64,000 nt of DNA from Photobacterium atrarenae (GCF_024380015.1 NZ_CP101508.1:1364902-1428901); one strand, 5' to 3'; numbered from the stretch's first letter, positions 26,685-35,649 are shown. The notes: generated by a model from the sequence alone, not told the origin. Made by a program: numbers and translations.

Positions 26685-28913
26685 TTAGCTATCCCTTTCT
26701 TGTTTGAATTGGGTTTCGGGTAATGTAGGTTTCGAGTCATTGGCCTTTGCGCCCGTGCGGTCACGACGCATCCAGCGATGGTATTTTTCGACCCAGGCCA
26801 ACACCGTTTGCGGCGCATTGGCTTGTTTCCACACCCCGGCCGTGTATTTGGCGGCCTCGCTCATGGTCGGATATGGGTGCACAGTGCCGAGGATCTTGTT
26901 TAAGCCTAAGCCATGTCGCATCGCCAGGGTAAATTCAGCCAGTAATTCACCGGCACCGGTGCCGACGATTGTGGCCCCGAGAATAGTATCTTTGCCTTTT
27001 GGTGTAATGACCTTTACGAAACCGTGATCTGCGCCATCGGTAATGGCCCGGTCCAGATCATCCAGGCCGTAGGTGATCACATCATAATCAATACGTTGCG
27101 CTTTTGCTTCGGTTTCATTGATCCCGACCCGGGCGACTTCCGGCGCGGTGTATGTCACAGCTGGCAGTACCGAGTAATCGGCTTTGAATTTCTTGAACTG
27201 ACCAAACAGGCCGTTGACCGCAGCGTACCAGGCTTGGTGGGCTGCGGCATGGGTCAGCTGGAACGGACCGGCAACATCGCCGACCGCGAAAATATTCGGG
27301 TATGCCGTCTGCATGAACGTATTGACCTGCACGGTGCCGCGCTCGGTGGTTTCGATTCCCAACGCTTCAAGTCCGAATCCTTGCACATTGGCAACCCGGC
27401 CAAGGGCAAGCAGCAGGGCGTCAAATTCAACCACCACCTGCTTTTCCTTATTCAAGTCGAGGTAAGCCCGGTATAGGGGCTGTCCCTTGGCATCTTGCGT
27501 TGCTTCAAAGCGCATGGCCCGGTGGCTGAGTTTGATGTCAACGCCATCGGATTGCAGGCTCTGCAACACCAGTGAAGCGGCATCGCTATCTTCACGGACC
27601 AGTAGCTGATCAGCCATTTCGACCAGGGTCACTTCACTGCCGAGGCGACAAAAGCTCTGGGCCAGTTCACAGCCGATCGGGCCGCCACCGAGTACCAGCA
27701 AGCGCTTCGGTTGCGTTTCCAGTGACCAGATAGTATCGGAGGTGTAGTAGTTAACCGTCTCTAAACCGGGGATTGGCGGCACGAGCGGGCGGGCCCCGGT
27801 GGCGATGACAATATTGCGGGTGGTAATACGCTGGCCGTTGACTTCGACTTCCCATGGCGACAGGATCCGGGCATCGCCCTGAATGCAGTTGACCCCCAGC
27901 TTTGAATAGCGTTCAACGGAGTCATGAGGCTCGACTTTGCGGATCACCTGCTGAACCCGGTCCATGACCCGGGCAAAATCGACTGTCGGGCGGTCAGTGG
28001 TGATGCCGAACTCATCGGCGCGGCTGATCTCTGCCATAGTATGCGCGGCACGGATCAGTGCCTTGGACGGCACACAGCCGGTATTGAGGCAATCCCCGCC
28101 CATTTTATGGCGCTCAATCAGGGTTACTTTTGCTTTGACGGCAGCAGCGATGTAGGCACTGACTAACCCGCCAGCCCCGGCACCAATAACCACCATGTTC
28201 TGGTCAAACTGTGCCGGTCGGGGCCAGTTGCTATAAAGACGACGGCGGTTGAACAGGCCCATCAGCCCTTTGGCACAGAGCGGGAAAACGCCGAGCAAGG
28301 CCAGCGAGAAGAGTACTTGTGGCGAAATCACCCCGCTCAGCGATTCAATTTCACCCAACTGGGTTCCGGCGTTGATATACACCATGGTGCCCGCCAGCAT
28401 CCCGAGCTGGCTGATCAGGTAGAACATCCGGGTTGAGATCGGCGTCAGACCCATCAGCAGGTTGACGACAAAAAACGGGAATACCGGGATCAGTCTCAGG
28501 GTAAACAGATACAGCGGGCCATCTTTTTCGACGCCTGCATTGATAGGAGCAAGGCGGTGGCCAAATTTGTCCTGAACCCAGTCGCGTAGAATATACCGGC
28601 TGAACAAAAAGGCCAGGGTGGCGCCGATGGAGCTGGCAAATGATACCAGCAGCAGGCTCCACCAGAATCCGAACAGTGCGGCGCCCAGCAGGGTCATGAT
28701 CGCAGCGCCTGGAAGGGATAGTGCGGTTACCCCGATATACACTACAAAGTAAATCAGGCTGGCGGTGAGGGGCTGACTGGCAATCGTATCCTGCAGGGCA
28801 AGCTGCTGCGATTTGGCCTGCTCCAGGGTGAAGTACTGACCCAGATCAAATGCAAACCAGAGGCCGATGAGGGCGGCAACGATGCTGAAGAGTCCTATTT
28901 TTTTCTTATCCAT
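26685..28913 (-). CDS. TVP38/TMEM64 membrane domain fused to FAD-dependent disulfide oxidoreductase
   Basis: A 742-residue two-part protein. Residues 1-225 are a TVP38/TMEM64 (SNARE-associated, DedA-like) membrane domain with about five helices, including LSLPGAAIMTLLGAALFGF and TLRLIPVFPFFVVNLLMGLTP shortly after. From about 236 onward it is a class I pyridine nucleotide-disulfide oxidoreductase: FAD motif VVIGAGAGGLVSAYIAA, redox pair in GGDCLNTGCVPSK (C-x4-C), NAD(P) motif LVLGGGPIGCELA, second FAD motif YPNIFAVGDVAG, and dimer interface HPYPTMSEAAKYTAGV. There is no mercury-binding HMA domain or C-terminal Cys pair, so it is not a classical mercuric reductase. It begins 8 bases from ynjA-like and ends 4 bases from ynjB, so all are one operon. 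Confidence 0.9.
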   Translation of the reverse strand: MDKKKIGLFSIVAALIGLWFAFDLGQYFTLEQAKSQQLALQDTIASQPLTASLIYFVVYIGVTALSLPGAAIMTLLGAALFGFWWSLLLVSFASSIGATLAFLFSRYILRDWVQDKFGHRLAPINAGVEKDGPLYLFTLRLIPVFPFFVVNLLMGLTPISTRMFYLISQLGMLAGTMVYINAGTQLGEIESLSGVISPQVLFSLALLGVFPLCAKGLMGLFNRRRLYSNWPRPAQFDQNMVVIGAGAGGLVSAYIAAAVKAKVTLIERHKMGGDCLNTGCVPSKALIRAAHTMAEISRADEFGITTDRPTVDFARVMDRVQQVIRKVEPHDSVERYSKLGVNCIQGDARILSPWEVEVNGQRITTRNIVIATGARPLVPPIPGLETVNYYTSDTIWSLETQPKRLLVLGGGPIGCELAQSFCRLGSEVTLVEMADQLLVREDSDAASLVLQSLQSDGVDIKLSHRAMRFEATQDAKGQPLYRAYLDLNKEKQVVVEFDALLLALGRVANVQGFGLEALGIETTERGTVQVNTFMQTAYPNIFAVGDVAGPFQLTHAAAHQAWYAAVNGLFGQFKKFKADYSVLPAVTYTAPEVARVGINETEAKAQRIDYDVITYGLDDLDRAITDGADHGFVKVITPKGKDTILGATIVGTGAGELLAEFTLAMRHGLGLNKILGTVHPYPTMSEAAKYTAGVWKQANAPQTVLAWVEKYHRWMRRDRTGAKANDSKPTLPETQFKQERDS

Positions 28914-28921
28914 AACGTTAC

Positions 28922-29512
28922 CTACTTTGTGTGGTTAGTCGGCTGAGTCGGGTGCGGAGCGGATTGCTCCGGTTGGATCGGCAGTGAGCAAAAGCCCTGC
29001 GCAGGTACATCCAGGGCGGTATTAAATTTGGCGGACAGATTCTGGAAAGCGATGAGGGCTGTGAGCTCTACGAGCGCATCCTCGTCGTACCATTGTTTCA
29101 ATGTTGACAACATGGTGTCCGTGACTTGCTGTCCGGTGACTGTGATAGCTTCGGTGTAGCCCAGCACCGCCTGCTCCTCGGGGCTGAACAGCTCACTTTG
29201 CTGCCAATGCGCCAGCGCTTTGATTTTTTCGACAGAGTCACAGCGCTCGGCCAGCTTCATCCCATTAGCATCGACACAAAATGCACAGTGATTGAGCTGC
29301 GAAACGCGGACGCAGATCAGTGAGCGGATCACCGGGGTTAACGGGGAGGATTTTCGGTCCAGGTAGCCAAAGAAGCCGGCAACCAGCCAGAACAGGGCAG
29401 GGCGGCGCCCCCATAACAGCGCCGGATTCAGAGGATGGCCGTAATGGCGTTTCTGAAGCCAGAGAAGTGGCTTGATAAGAAAAGAATAGTGTTGCTTGGC
29501 TGAAATACGCAC
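28922..29512 (-). CDS. ynjA: AhpD/carboxymuconolactone decarboxylase-like protein (YnjA-like)
   Basis: A 196-residue protein of the AhpD-like fold. The redox motif CAFCVDANG (CxxC then a D-x2-G helix, about residues 76-84) is the one used by AhpD-type peroxidase proteins. The length and the motif fit E. coli YnjA, which precedes ynjB. It opens the cluster here. A role as a thiol-dependent reductant partner of the following flavoprotein is an inference from adjacency of two CxxC-type redox proteins. Confidence 0.82.
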   Translation of the reverse strand: MRISAKQHYSFLIKPLLWLQKRHYGHPLNPALLWGRRPALFWLVAGFFGYLDRKSSPLTPVIRSLICVRVSQLNHCAFCVDANGMKLAERCDSVEKIKALAHWQQSELFSPEEQAVLGYTEAITVTGQQVTDTMLSTLKQWYDEDALVELTALIAFQNLSAKFNTALDVPAQGFCSLPIQPEQSAPHPTQPTNHTK

Positions 29513-29662
29513 ATCTGCCTCTTAGGTTGCCTGTCTGCTGCATCTGCAACCAAGATAGCATTTATCTTTGGCAAAAACGCAGCAATACCGAATTGGGTAT
29601 GAGACAAGACCGAGCAGGGGCCGGAAATATTTCAGTTTTGAGGAAAAAATCTTTAAATTCGT

Positions 29663-30055
29663 TTAGTTGAGCGAAATATAGACGGCTTTTGACTCTTGCT
29701 GTTGCGCCATGTCCGGCATAGTGGGCTGAGAGATAAACAGATATCCGGAAGCTAGGACCGGCAGCAAGGCTACAGCCATGGTTTTACCGATATGGTAATT
29801 GCGATACCAGTACTTTTTAGAGCGGATTTTAAGCAGTACCCCCCACAACAGGAGGAGGCCGTTAAACCCTGCGGTCACTGCCAACACTTCATCCAGCATT
29901 GAAAATGGGGCGAGTTGCTGATGGACGACGAAGACAATCACAATGGTGGGCAGCAAGTTGAGCAAAACTAACAAACGCATCAGTTTCGGCCATTTGCAAA
30001 ACTTGTCTTTGAACATCTGGCTGGATTGTCCTGGAAAAGGTTGCGAGCTGTACAT
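29663..30055 (-). CDS. Hypothetical inner-membrane protein
   Basis: A 130-residue protein, start at 30055 because GGAGG stands 5 bases upstream; the longer frame (171 residues) has no such signal. Hydrophobic segments are at about 27-45 (LLVLLNLLPTIVIVFVV), 55-77 and 92-110, so three helices are likely. The N-terminal 22 residues are hydrophilic and cytoplasmic by charge. No family was recognised. It stands alone between the ynj-like cluster and tfoY. Confidence 0.65.
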   Translation of the reverse strand: MYSSQPFPGQSSQMFKDKFCKWPKLMRLLVLLNLLPTIVIVFVVHQQLAPFSMLDEVLAVTAGFNGLLLLWGVLLKIRSKKYWYRNYHIGKTMAVALLPVLASGYLFISQPTMPDMAQQQESKAVYISLN

Positions 30056-30370
30056 AAGACCCTCCCTGCGGCGGCTGCGTTGACGCCCCAATTCTACTGA
30101 GCCAGCAGGGGATGAAAACCTTGTTGACTGATTTGTGAACAGCTTTGGGAGTGGTGTCAATGTTTGGCATTTCTTCACAGAAAAATGTCATTCACTTGGT
30201 GCAAATTTGACATTCTACGTCGTGTGAGGGAGAGCTCCTTGGCAGACTGTTGTTCAGTTACTGGTAGTCATATGATGTGGAAGGCCAGTGAGGGATACTG
30301 GGGAGCAGAAAGAGGCGGAAATCGCCTCTTTCGAAATAGGTATGTTCAGAGAAACCGATAGGTGGGTTGC

Positions 30371-30964
30371 TCAGGAGTTTAATTTCGCCAACAGCTCAGA
30401 GCGACGCTGCTGCGGAATCACAGACCAATGGCGTCCGCTGACCGCACCCTCAAGGGCCCACAGCAAATCGATATTAACCGTGTCCTGGTGGGTTTCCTGC
30501 AACGCTTTGAAAGCGTTCAACGCACCGGCTTCGTAGAGCTCATCGACGGTCGTGATCCCTGCTTTTTTCAACATCCGCTCATTAGCTAAGCGCAGGTTCG
30601 GCAGATCCTTGATCCGGCTTGGGCCACTCTGGCTTTTCTTTTCTTTATCCTGCTTGGCAGCTTCAAAAGAGTGCTTTGCGTGTTCGATGATTTTCTCCGG
30701 TTCATTCCACCATTCCTCAGGAATTGCGTAATGTTTCGTGACCACCGGGAACCCACGTTTTTTGTAAACGTACGGGCTCAATCCGGCTTTCTTGAATTGT
30801 TCTTCGTTTTCAGCATTGGCCCGCAGGTGCAGTTTGTCGTTAACCACTAACGCAAACATGGTTTCGCCTGAGAAAACTCCAAAGCCACCAAACATTGAAC
30901 GTGATTTTACATTGTCAAAACAACGAAATAGTCGAAGAGAATCTTTAAGTACTGGTTTGTCCAT
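30371..30964 (-). CDS. tfoY: TfoX-family regulator TfoY
   Basis: A 197-residue protein with both TfoX domains: N-terminal (residues 1-100, [22 protein letters not shown]) and C-terminal (about 115-190, [20 protein letters not shown]). TfoX opens competence, while its paralogue TfoY promotes motility and type VI secretion in Vibrio. The N-terminus [13 protein letters not shown] and, above all, the cyclic-di-GMP riboswitch upstream indicate TfoY. The ATG at 30964 was chosen since it restores this N-terminus; the longer GTG start at 30997 lacks a good ribosome-binding site. Confidence 0.88.
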   Translation of the reverse strand: MDKPVLKDSLRLFRCFDNVKSRSMFGGFGVFSGETMFALVVNDKLHLRANAENEEQFKKAGLSPYVYKKRGFPVVTKHYAIPEEWWNEPEKIIEHAKHSFEAAKQDKEKKSQSGPSRIKDLPNLRLANERMLKKAGITTVDELYEAGALNAFKALQETHQDTVNIDLLWALEGAVSGRHWSVIPQQRRSELLAKLNS

Positions 30965-31089
30965 GCTTCTTTCTCGGTGAAAAATTTCTTGAGTCACCTA
31001 ACAACAGAGCGAGGATTCAGATTAGCAAATTTCAAAGAAAAGCAATGTCAGGGATTTGTCAGAATTCTGAGCATGACTTCTTGCTATAT

Positions 31090-31200
31090 CCATCGGCAAC
31101 CCCGCTACCATAAGTTGACTTAATTATTGATAAATAAGCGACTTTTAGGCCGGAAGCTTTGCGTCCCATTCTTTCAAATGGTTTGCCTTGTTCGTGACAC
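31090..31200 (-). ncRNA. GEMM-I cyclic-di-GMP-I riboswitch upstream of tfoY
   Basis: Read on the minus strand, the region starts GTGTCACGAACAAGGCAAAC, continues with CCATTTGAAAGAATGG (stem with GAAA-type loop), the core GGGACGCAAAGC, TCCGGCC, and closes with GGTAGCGGGGTTGCCGATGG. These blocks are in the order and with nearly the bases of the V. cholerae Vc2 GEMM-I aptamer, which also precedes a tfoX-family gene. The second stem is AT-rich and appears longer than in Vc2. About 125 bases of expression platform separate the aptamer from the tfoY ATG; no strong terminator is visible there, so control of translation or message access is more likely than attenuation. Confidence 0.93.
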
Positions 31201-31413
31201 AAATAAGCATATCTCAGAAGATATTTTTGAACTTGGTCCCACTTTTAAAAATGTGACACTCCTTCCACAAATAAAGCAATATCATCGGGACAAGAATATC
31301 CAAGAGTCACAATTTTTGAACAGGTAGCACAGTTTTAGAACGATTCTAACCCATGATTTACCCATAAATAACTTTGTCAGTAATAGAACTTGAGGGCAAT
31401 GTCAAAATTGCAA

Positions 31414-31445
31414 CAAAAAACCGATAGCAAGCTATCGGTTTTTTT
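31414..31445 (-). terminator. Rho-independent terminator of purR
   Basis: Ten-bp stem AACCGATAGC / GCTATCGGTT with 2-base loop, A-run on one flank and T-run on the other. It lies 29 bases after the purR stop and can act on both strands. Confidence 0.88.
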
Positions 31446-31473
31446 GTATGGCAAAATTGAAAGTGATAAGCAA

Positions 31474-32481
31474 TTAAGCGTTTATCTTCTTGACAGATTT
31501 ACGGACAACCAATTCCGGAGCCATCTCAAAGATACGGCGCTCATGTTGTTTGTCTTTCACCCGTGCCATCAGGATCTCAATGGCCTTCTGACCCAGGCGC
31601 TGCTTCGGCTGGTGGATGGTGGTCAGCGGCGGAGAGAAGTAAGGCGCCAGGTCGATATTGTCGTAGCCGATAATGGAAACATCATCCGGTACGCGCAGCC
31701 CGGCCTGCTCAAAGGTACTGATCAGCGCCATGGCCATAATATCATTGAAACAGAAAATGGCGCTTGGGCGATCGTCCATCGCGATATATTGCTTTGCCGC
31801 GGCAACAGCAGATTCACATTCAAAGTCACCTTCAATCAGCCAGTCCGGATTTACGCTCAGATTGGCTTCTTCCATTGCTTTGTAGAAGCCTTTGAGGCGC
31901 TCACGGCACGTGAGTTTCTCGGTATGGCCGGTGAGGCAGCCAATTTTCTGGTGGCCGTGCTCAATAAAGTACTTGGTCGCGACATATCCGCCCAGCTCAG
32001 CATTGTCCTGAATCTTGTCGGTATGCGGGCTCTCTGGTCCCCAGTCCATGATCACCATCGGCAGATCTTTCTGGCGTTCCAGCAGGGCCAGCAGCTTATC
32101 GTCAAGATCGGAACACATCACCAGCAGGCCATCCACGCGTTTCTCAGCCAGCATTCGCAGGTAATCGCGCTGTTTTTCCAGGTTGCCTTCGGTATTACAC
32201 AGGATCAGGGTGTAGCCTTCTCCGTAGCAGTATTCTTCGACACCGTGAACTACTTCGGCGAAAAATGGGTTGGTCGACTTGGTGACCAGCATGCCGATGG
32301 TTCGGGTGGTATTACATTTCAGGCTACGCGCCACAGCACTCGGGGCATAGTTGAGTTCGTCTACAGCGGCCAGAACTTTCTTCTGAGTTGCTTCTGCAAC
32401 AAACCGGGTTTTATTGATCACGTGAGACACTGTTGTGGTTGAAACACCTGCCAAACGTGCAACATCTTTAATCGTTGCCAT
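31474..32481 (-). CDS. purR: Purine repressor PurR (LacI family)
   Basis: A 335-residue LacI-type repressor. The helix-turn-helix is [20 protein letters not shown] followed by the hinge segment [13 protein letters not shown]. The corepressor domain contains [20 protein letters not shown] and [22 protein letters not shown], both characteristic of PurR. It binds hypoxanthine or guanine and represses purine synthesis genes. A short hairpin (TGGGCC / GGCCCA at 32506-32519) stands about 25 bases before the ATG. Interestingly punC/punR in this window are neighbours of purR in E. coli, but here lie 14 kb away. Confidence 0.93.
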   Translation of the reverse strand: MATIKDVARLAGVSTTTVSHVINKTRFVAEATQKKVLAAVDELNYAPSAVARSLKCNTTRTIGMLVTKSTNPFFAEVVHGVEEYCYGEGYTLILCNTEGNLEKQRDYLRMLAEKRVDGLLVMCSDLDDKLLALLERQKDLPMVIMDWGPESPHTDKIQDNAELGGYVATKYFIEHGHQKIGCLTGHTEKLTCRERLKGFYKAMEEANLSVNPDWLIEGDFECESAVAAAKQYIAMDDRPSAIFCFNDIMAMALISTFEQAGLRVPDDVSIIGYDNIDLAPYFSPPLTTIHQPKQRLGQKAIEILMARVKDKQHERRIFEMAPELVVRKSVKKINA

Positions 32482-32559
32482 ACTTATTCTTCTAATAATT
32501 CAAAGTGGGCCTGGGCCCATTTATCTTCATTGATCTGAACAGCATTCAACAGCCATGTA

Positions 32560-32620
32560 CCAAACTGAATAAGTATCTGGTATGCCTCCGGGAGTCAGGC
32601 CAGATAATTGTTCAGTTTGG
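32560..32620. repeat. Large inverted repeat upstream of purR
   Basis: Left arm 32560-32580 (starts CCAAACTGAA) and right arm 32600-32620 (ends TTCAGTTTGG) pair at 19 of 21 positions around a 19-base loop. Pairing may extend outward through CATG with a 2-base bulge. On the purR message this would be a strong leader hairpin about 80 bases before the start codon. Confidence 0.75.
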
Positions 32621-32682
32621 CATGATGATCTGCGTTCATAAAGACCATCATGCTGTTTCATACTGCGTATAAAACGTCAAAA

Positions 32683-32709
32683 AGCCGCTTCTCTGACGAG
32701 CGGCTTTCT
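32683..32709 (-). terminator. Terminator-like hairpin upstream of purR
   Basis: Nine-bp stem AAAGCCGCT / AGCGGCTTT with a 9-base loop; TTTTTG follows on the minus strand and CTTTCTTCCT on the plus strand. It could end the hmuTUV message (240 bases past the hmuV stop) or a plus-strand transcript from the structured region. Confidence 0.7.
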
Positions 32710-32945
32710 TCCTCACCTTTCAGGCGTTGCATTGTGTAATCGCTTGCGATCACATTCTACTGAGTGTAGCGCACAGTGCAACGTTTCTGTATCGCAAGGT
32801 GATAATTCTTGATAGATATCAACAAACTTACTGCAATTTTTCTAAACTTGGATGCATATCTGATGTAGTGACCGTTGCATCAGATAGCCCCGGCAGAACC
32901 GGGGGGGTGAGAAAGCAGGTCGTTGAGCAGGAATCACTTTTTGGG

Positions 32946-33761
32946 CTATGCCGCAGGCAGGACCACCGGAAAATCCTGGGTCGGGTGCTTGCTGACATGG
33001 ACCGGCCAGCCGTAGACCCGCTGAATAGTGTCGGGGGTTAAAGCCTGCCAGGGGGGCCCGTCGGCCTGCACCTTGCCATGGTTGACGATCACCAAACGGT
33101 CGGCATATTGGGCGGCCAGATTGAGGTCATGGATCACCACAATCACTGCGGCGCCAGCGTTAGCCAGTGTTCGGGCTACTTGCAAGGTCTGGTGCTGGTG
33201 GGAGAGATCCAGGGCCGATGTCGGCTCATCCAGCATCAATATGCACTGGTCGCCAGCGTGGCTGAGTTGGGTCAGCACCCGGGCCAGGTGCACCCGCTGT
33301 TTCTCCCCCCCGGATAAAGATGGGTACAACCGGTCCTGAAGTTCGAGGACGTCGACCTGGGTCATTTTTTCCGTCGCCAACGCCTGGGTGTCTTTTCTCG
33401 TTAGTTGTAGAGGGAGGCTGCCCAGCTCAACCACTTCCCGGGCGGTAAAGGCGAAGGCCAGGTTGCTGTGCTGCGGCAAGATACCCAGGTGTTTGGCCAG
33501 CGTAGCTGGTGGGTAATCTTTGCGCTCTTTCCCAAAAAAGCGAATTGTGCCACCGCCTTCGGCTTCACCGCACAATACTTTCAACAGGCTACTTTTTCCG
33601 GCGCCATTCGGTCCGAGCAGGGCGGTCAGTTCGCCGCTGGCAATATTGAGGCTAAAATCATCCAGCAGCTTCTTTCCGCCCAGGGTCAGATTCAACGCAC
33701 GGGCTTCAATCGCGGGGGTCGGATGCTCGGGTGCCGAGACAGGATTTTGAGGAGGAGTCAT
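32946..33761 (-). CDS. hmuV: Heme ABC transporter ATPase HmuV
   Basis: A 271-residue ABC ATPase for heme import. Walker [14 protein letters not shown], signature SLSGGEKQRVHLARVL, Walker B CILMLDEPTSALDL and the switch VIHDLNLAAQYADR are the HmuV/FecE pattern. The start is the ATG at 33761, which overlaps the hmuU stop (ATGA) and follows a GGAG-like site; the longer frame upstream is a read-through inside hmuU. Confidence 0.92.
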   Translation of the reverse strand: MTPPQNPVSAPEHPTPAIEARALNLTLGGKKLLDDFSLNIASGELTALLGPNGAGKSSLLKVLCGEAEGGGTIRFFGKERKDYPPATLAKHLGILPQHSNLAFAFTAREVVELGSLPLQLTRKDTQALATEKMTQVDVLELQDRLYPSLSGGEKQRVHLARVLTQLSHAGDQCILMLDEPTSALDLSHQHQTLQVARTLANAGAAVIVVIHDLNLAAQYADRLVIVNHGKVQADGPPWQALTPDTIQRVYGWPVHVSKHPTQDFPVVLPAA

Positions 33762-34795
33762 GACATTCTGCCTCGTTGCTTCATCAGCATAAAGATAAAG
33801 AATGGCGCGCCGAGAATCGCGGTAATAATCCCCACCGGTAATTCCGTCGGGGCAGCCACGACACGCGCCAGCATATCGGCCACCAGCAGTACCAGTGCCC
33901 CCAGCAGCGCTGAAAGTGGGAGCAAGGTTTTGTGGTTCGGACCACACAGCATACGGCCCAGATGCGGGATGATCAGGCCGAGAAAGCCAATCACGCCGCT
34001 CAAGGCAACACAGATCCCGACACCGGCAGCGCACAGCAGGATCAAACGACGTTTGAGCCGCTGGACATTGATGCCCATATGCCGGGCTTCCGCTTCACCG
34101 AGCAAGAAGGCATTGAGGCCATTGGCATCGCGATCAAACAGCAGCATCAGGGCTCCTAAGGCCACGAACGCCAGGGCGATCCCCGGCCAAGTCGCGCCAG
34201 CCAGCGAGCCCATGCTCCATAAAGACAGATCTCGCAGCGCCTGATCATCGGCCAGATAGTTCATCAGGCCCATTGCAGCGCCGGAAAGCGCAGCAATGGC
34301 CACCCCGGCCAATAGCATGACGGTCACTGAAGTGCCGTTTTTGTCAGTGCCGAGGCGATAGACCAGGTAGGTGCTCACCGCGCCGCCGACAAACGCGAAG
34401 ACTGGTACGGTGCCCAGCGAGAGCAGCAATGGATAGTTTGTTGCCAGCGGTGCAAATACAACAATCGCCAAAGCCGCGCCCAGGCTGGCACCGCCGGAAA
34501 CGCCGATAATGCCGGGATCAGCCAGCGGGTTTCGGAACAGGCCTTGCATCACGGCGCCGCACAGGGCCAGAATGGCCCCGACGGCAATACAGAGCAGGGT
34601 GCGCGGCAGCCGGATTTGGTGGATCACAATCTGAATATGTGCCGGGAGCTCGGGCTGCCAGGGCAGCAGGGCTTTCAGGCTGTCGCTAAAGCTGATACCC
34701 ATCGGACCGACGACGACCGAGCTGGTGATCGCGGCTGCCAGGACCAGCAGGCCTAGCGGAAAAATAATGGCGGCAGGAATGCGTTGAAACTGCAT
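33758..34795 (-). CDS. hmuU: Heme ABC transporter permease HmuU
   Basis: A 345-residue permease of the FecCD/BtuC family with about ten helices. Recognised by LLCIAVGAILALCGAVMQGLFRNPLADPGIIGVSGG (residues about 69-105) and the coupling loop GFLGLIIPHLGRMLCG near residue 270. It moves heme across the inner membrane with HmuT and HmuV. The ribosome-binding site is poor, consistent with coupled translation after hmuT (17-base gap). Confidence 0.92.
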   Translation of the reverse strand: MQFQRIPAAIIFPLGLLVLAAAITSSVVVGPMGISFSDSLKALLPWQPELPAHIQIVIHQIRLPRTLLCIAVGAILALCGAVMQGLFRNPLADPGIIGVSGGASLGAALAIVVFAPLATNYPLLLSLGTVPVFAFVGGAVSTYLVYRLGTDKNGTSVTVMLLAGVAIAALSGAAMGLMNYLADDQALRDLSLWSMGSLAGATWPGIALAFVALGALMLLFDRDANGLNAFLLGEAEARHMGINVQRLKRRLILLCAAGVGICVALSGVIGFLGLIIPHLGRMLCGPNHKTLLPLSALLGALVLLVADMLARVVAAPTELPVGIITAILGAPFFIFMLMKQRGRMS

Positions 34796-34812
34796 AGTGT
34801 TATTCGGGTCAG

Positions 34813-35649
34813 TTAGTGTGGGTAAAACACGGTGTTCAAACGTGCCGCTTCGTTCAGGCTTTTCAGGCCCAGTCCGCCGATCAGTGCGGTGCCATCAATG
34901 GTGGCGATTGCTTTGTTCTGTCCCGCCGGGGTCGCAACGAGCAGTGGCATTTTCTGCAGCAGATCATCGGCACTGCCAATATGGGACAGGGTGCGTGAGC
35001 TAAGCAGAATGATATCGGGTTGCATTTCCACCATCGCTTCGACGGAGATCGGTTTGTAGGATTCGACGGCCTCGGCTGCCGGGTTTACCCCTCCGGCTAA
35101 AGTGATCACGGTATCGGCAGTGGTGTTGCGCCCGGCTACATTGGCTGGGCGGCCTTCGCGGATCAACAAAAACAGGACTTTCTTCGGTGTTTGGGTTTGT
35201 GCCAGGTTCGCCTGGATAACCGCAAGCTTGGCTTTGACGTCCTGTTGTAAAACGGCTGCCTGGGCCTGCTTGCCCGTGAGTTCGCCGACCTGATCAATTC
35301 GGATCATCAAATCATCCACGGTTTCGCCGGAGTTGAGGATATTGACTGCGATCCCGGCCTGACGGAGCAAGTCCAGGGTCGTTTTCGGTCCCATCTCATT
35401 TGATCCCAGCAAGCGGGTCGGATTGAGGGCGATCAGGCTTTCGGCAGAGAGCTGGCGATGGTAGCCCAACGTCGGAACTGACTGATCGACCAGTGGCTTG
35501 CTGGTAATATCAACCGCCGCAATTTGCGACTGGGCATCGAGCGCATACATCAGCTCGGTGACGGCGGCCCCCGCGCTGATGATCCGTTCACTAGCCCAGG
35601 CTGCGCTTGTGGTGAGCAGGAGTGCGGTCGCCAGAGCAATACGCTTCAT
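34813..35649 (-). CDS. hmuT: Periplasmic heme-binding protein HmuT
   Basis: A 278-residue type III solute-binding protein. Signal peptide MKRIALATALLLTTSAAWA, then ERIISAGAAVTELMYALDAQ. Other signatures are VGYHR-like TLGYHRQLSAESLIALNPTRLLG and GRNTTADTVITLAGGVN. The ATG at 35649 has AAGGA seven bases upstream and begins the signal peptide, so the 25-residue longer frame is rejected. First gene of hmuTUV, divergent from hutXZ across about 530 bases. Confidence 0.92.
   Translation of the reverse strand: MKRIALATALLLTTSAAWASERIISAGAAVTELMYALDAQSQIAAVDITSKPLVDQSVPTLGYHRQLSAESLIALNPTRLLGSNEMGPKTTLDLLRQAGIAVNILNSGETVDDLMIRIDQVGELTGKQAQAAVLQQDVKAKLAVIQANLAQTQTPKKVLFLLIREGRPANVAGRNTTADTVITLAGGVNPAAEAVESYKPISVEAMVEMQPDIILLSSRTLSHIGSADDLLQKMPLLVATPAGQNKAIATIDGTALIGGLGLKSLNEAARLNTVFYPH

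Larger units (their letters stand above)
32482..32945. other. Structured intergenic region between purR and hmuV
   Basis: This 464-base region carries several inverted repeats: 32506-32519, a large one at 32560-32620 (listed separately), CATGATG/CATCATG at about 32620-32650, a terminator-like hairpin at 32683-32709, ATCTGATG/CATCAGAT at 32859-32886 and CCCCGG/CCGGGG at 32889-32905. No coding frame is convincing. It should hold the purR promoter. Confidence 0.6.

Noticed and set aside
30307..30332. GAAAGAGGCG/CGCCTCTTTC inverted repeat after tfoY as a terminator
   Set aside because: A good stem, but no T-run follows on the minus strand and it lies 39 bases past the stop; function is uncertain.
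31127..31327. 66-codon plus-strand frame in the tfoY leader region
   Set aside because: It runs antisense through the cyclic-di-GMP riboswitch, whose conserved RNA blocks explain the sequence.
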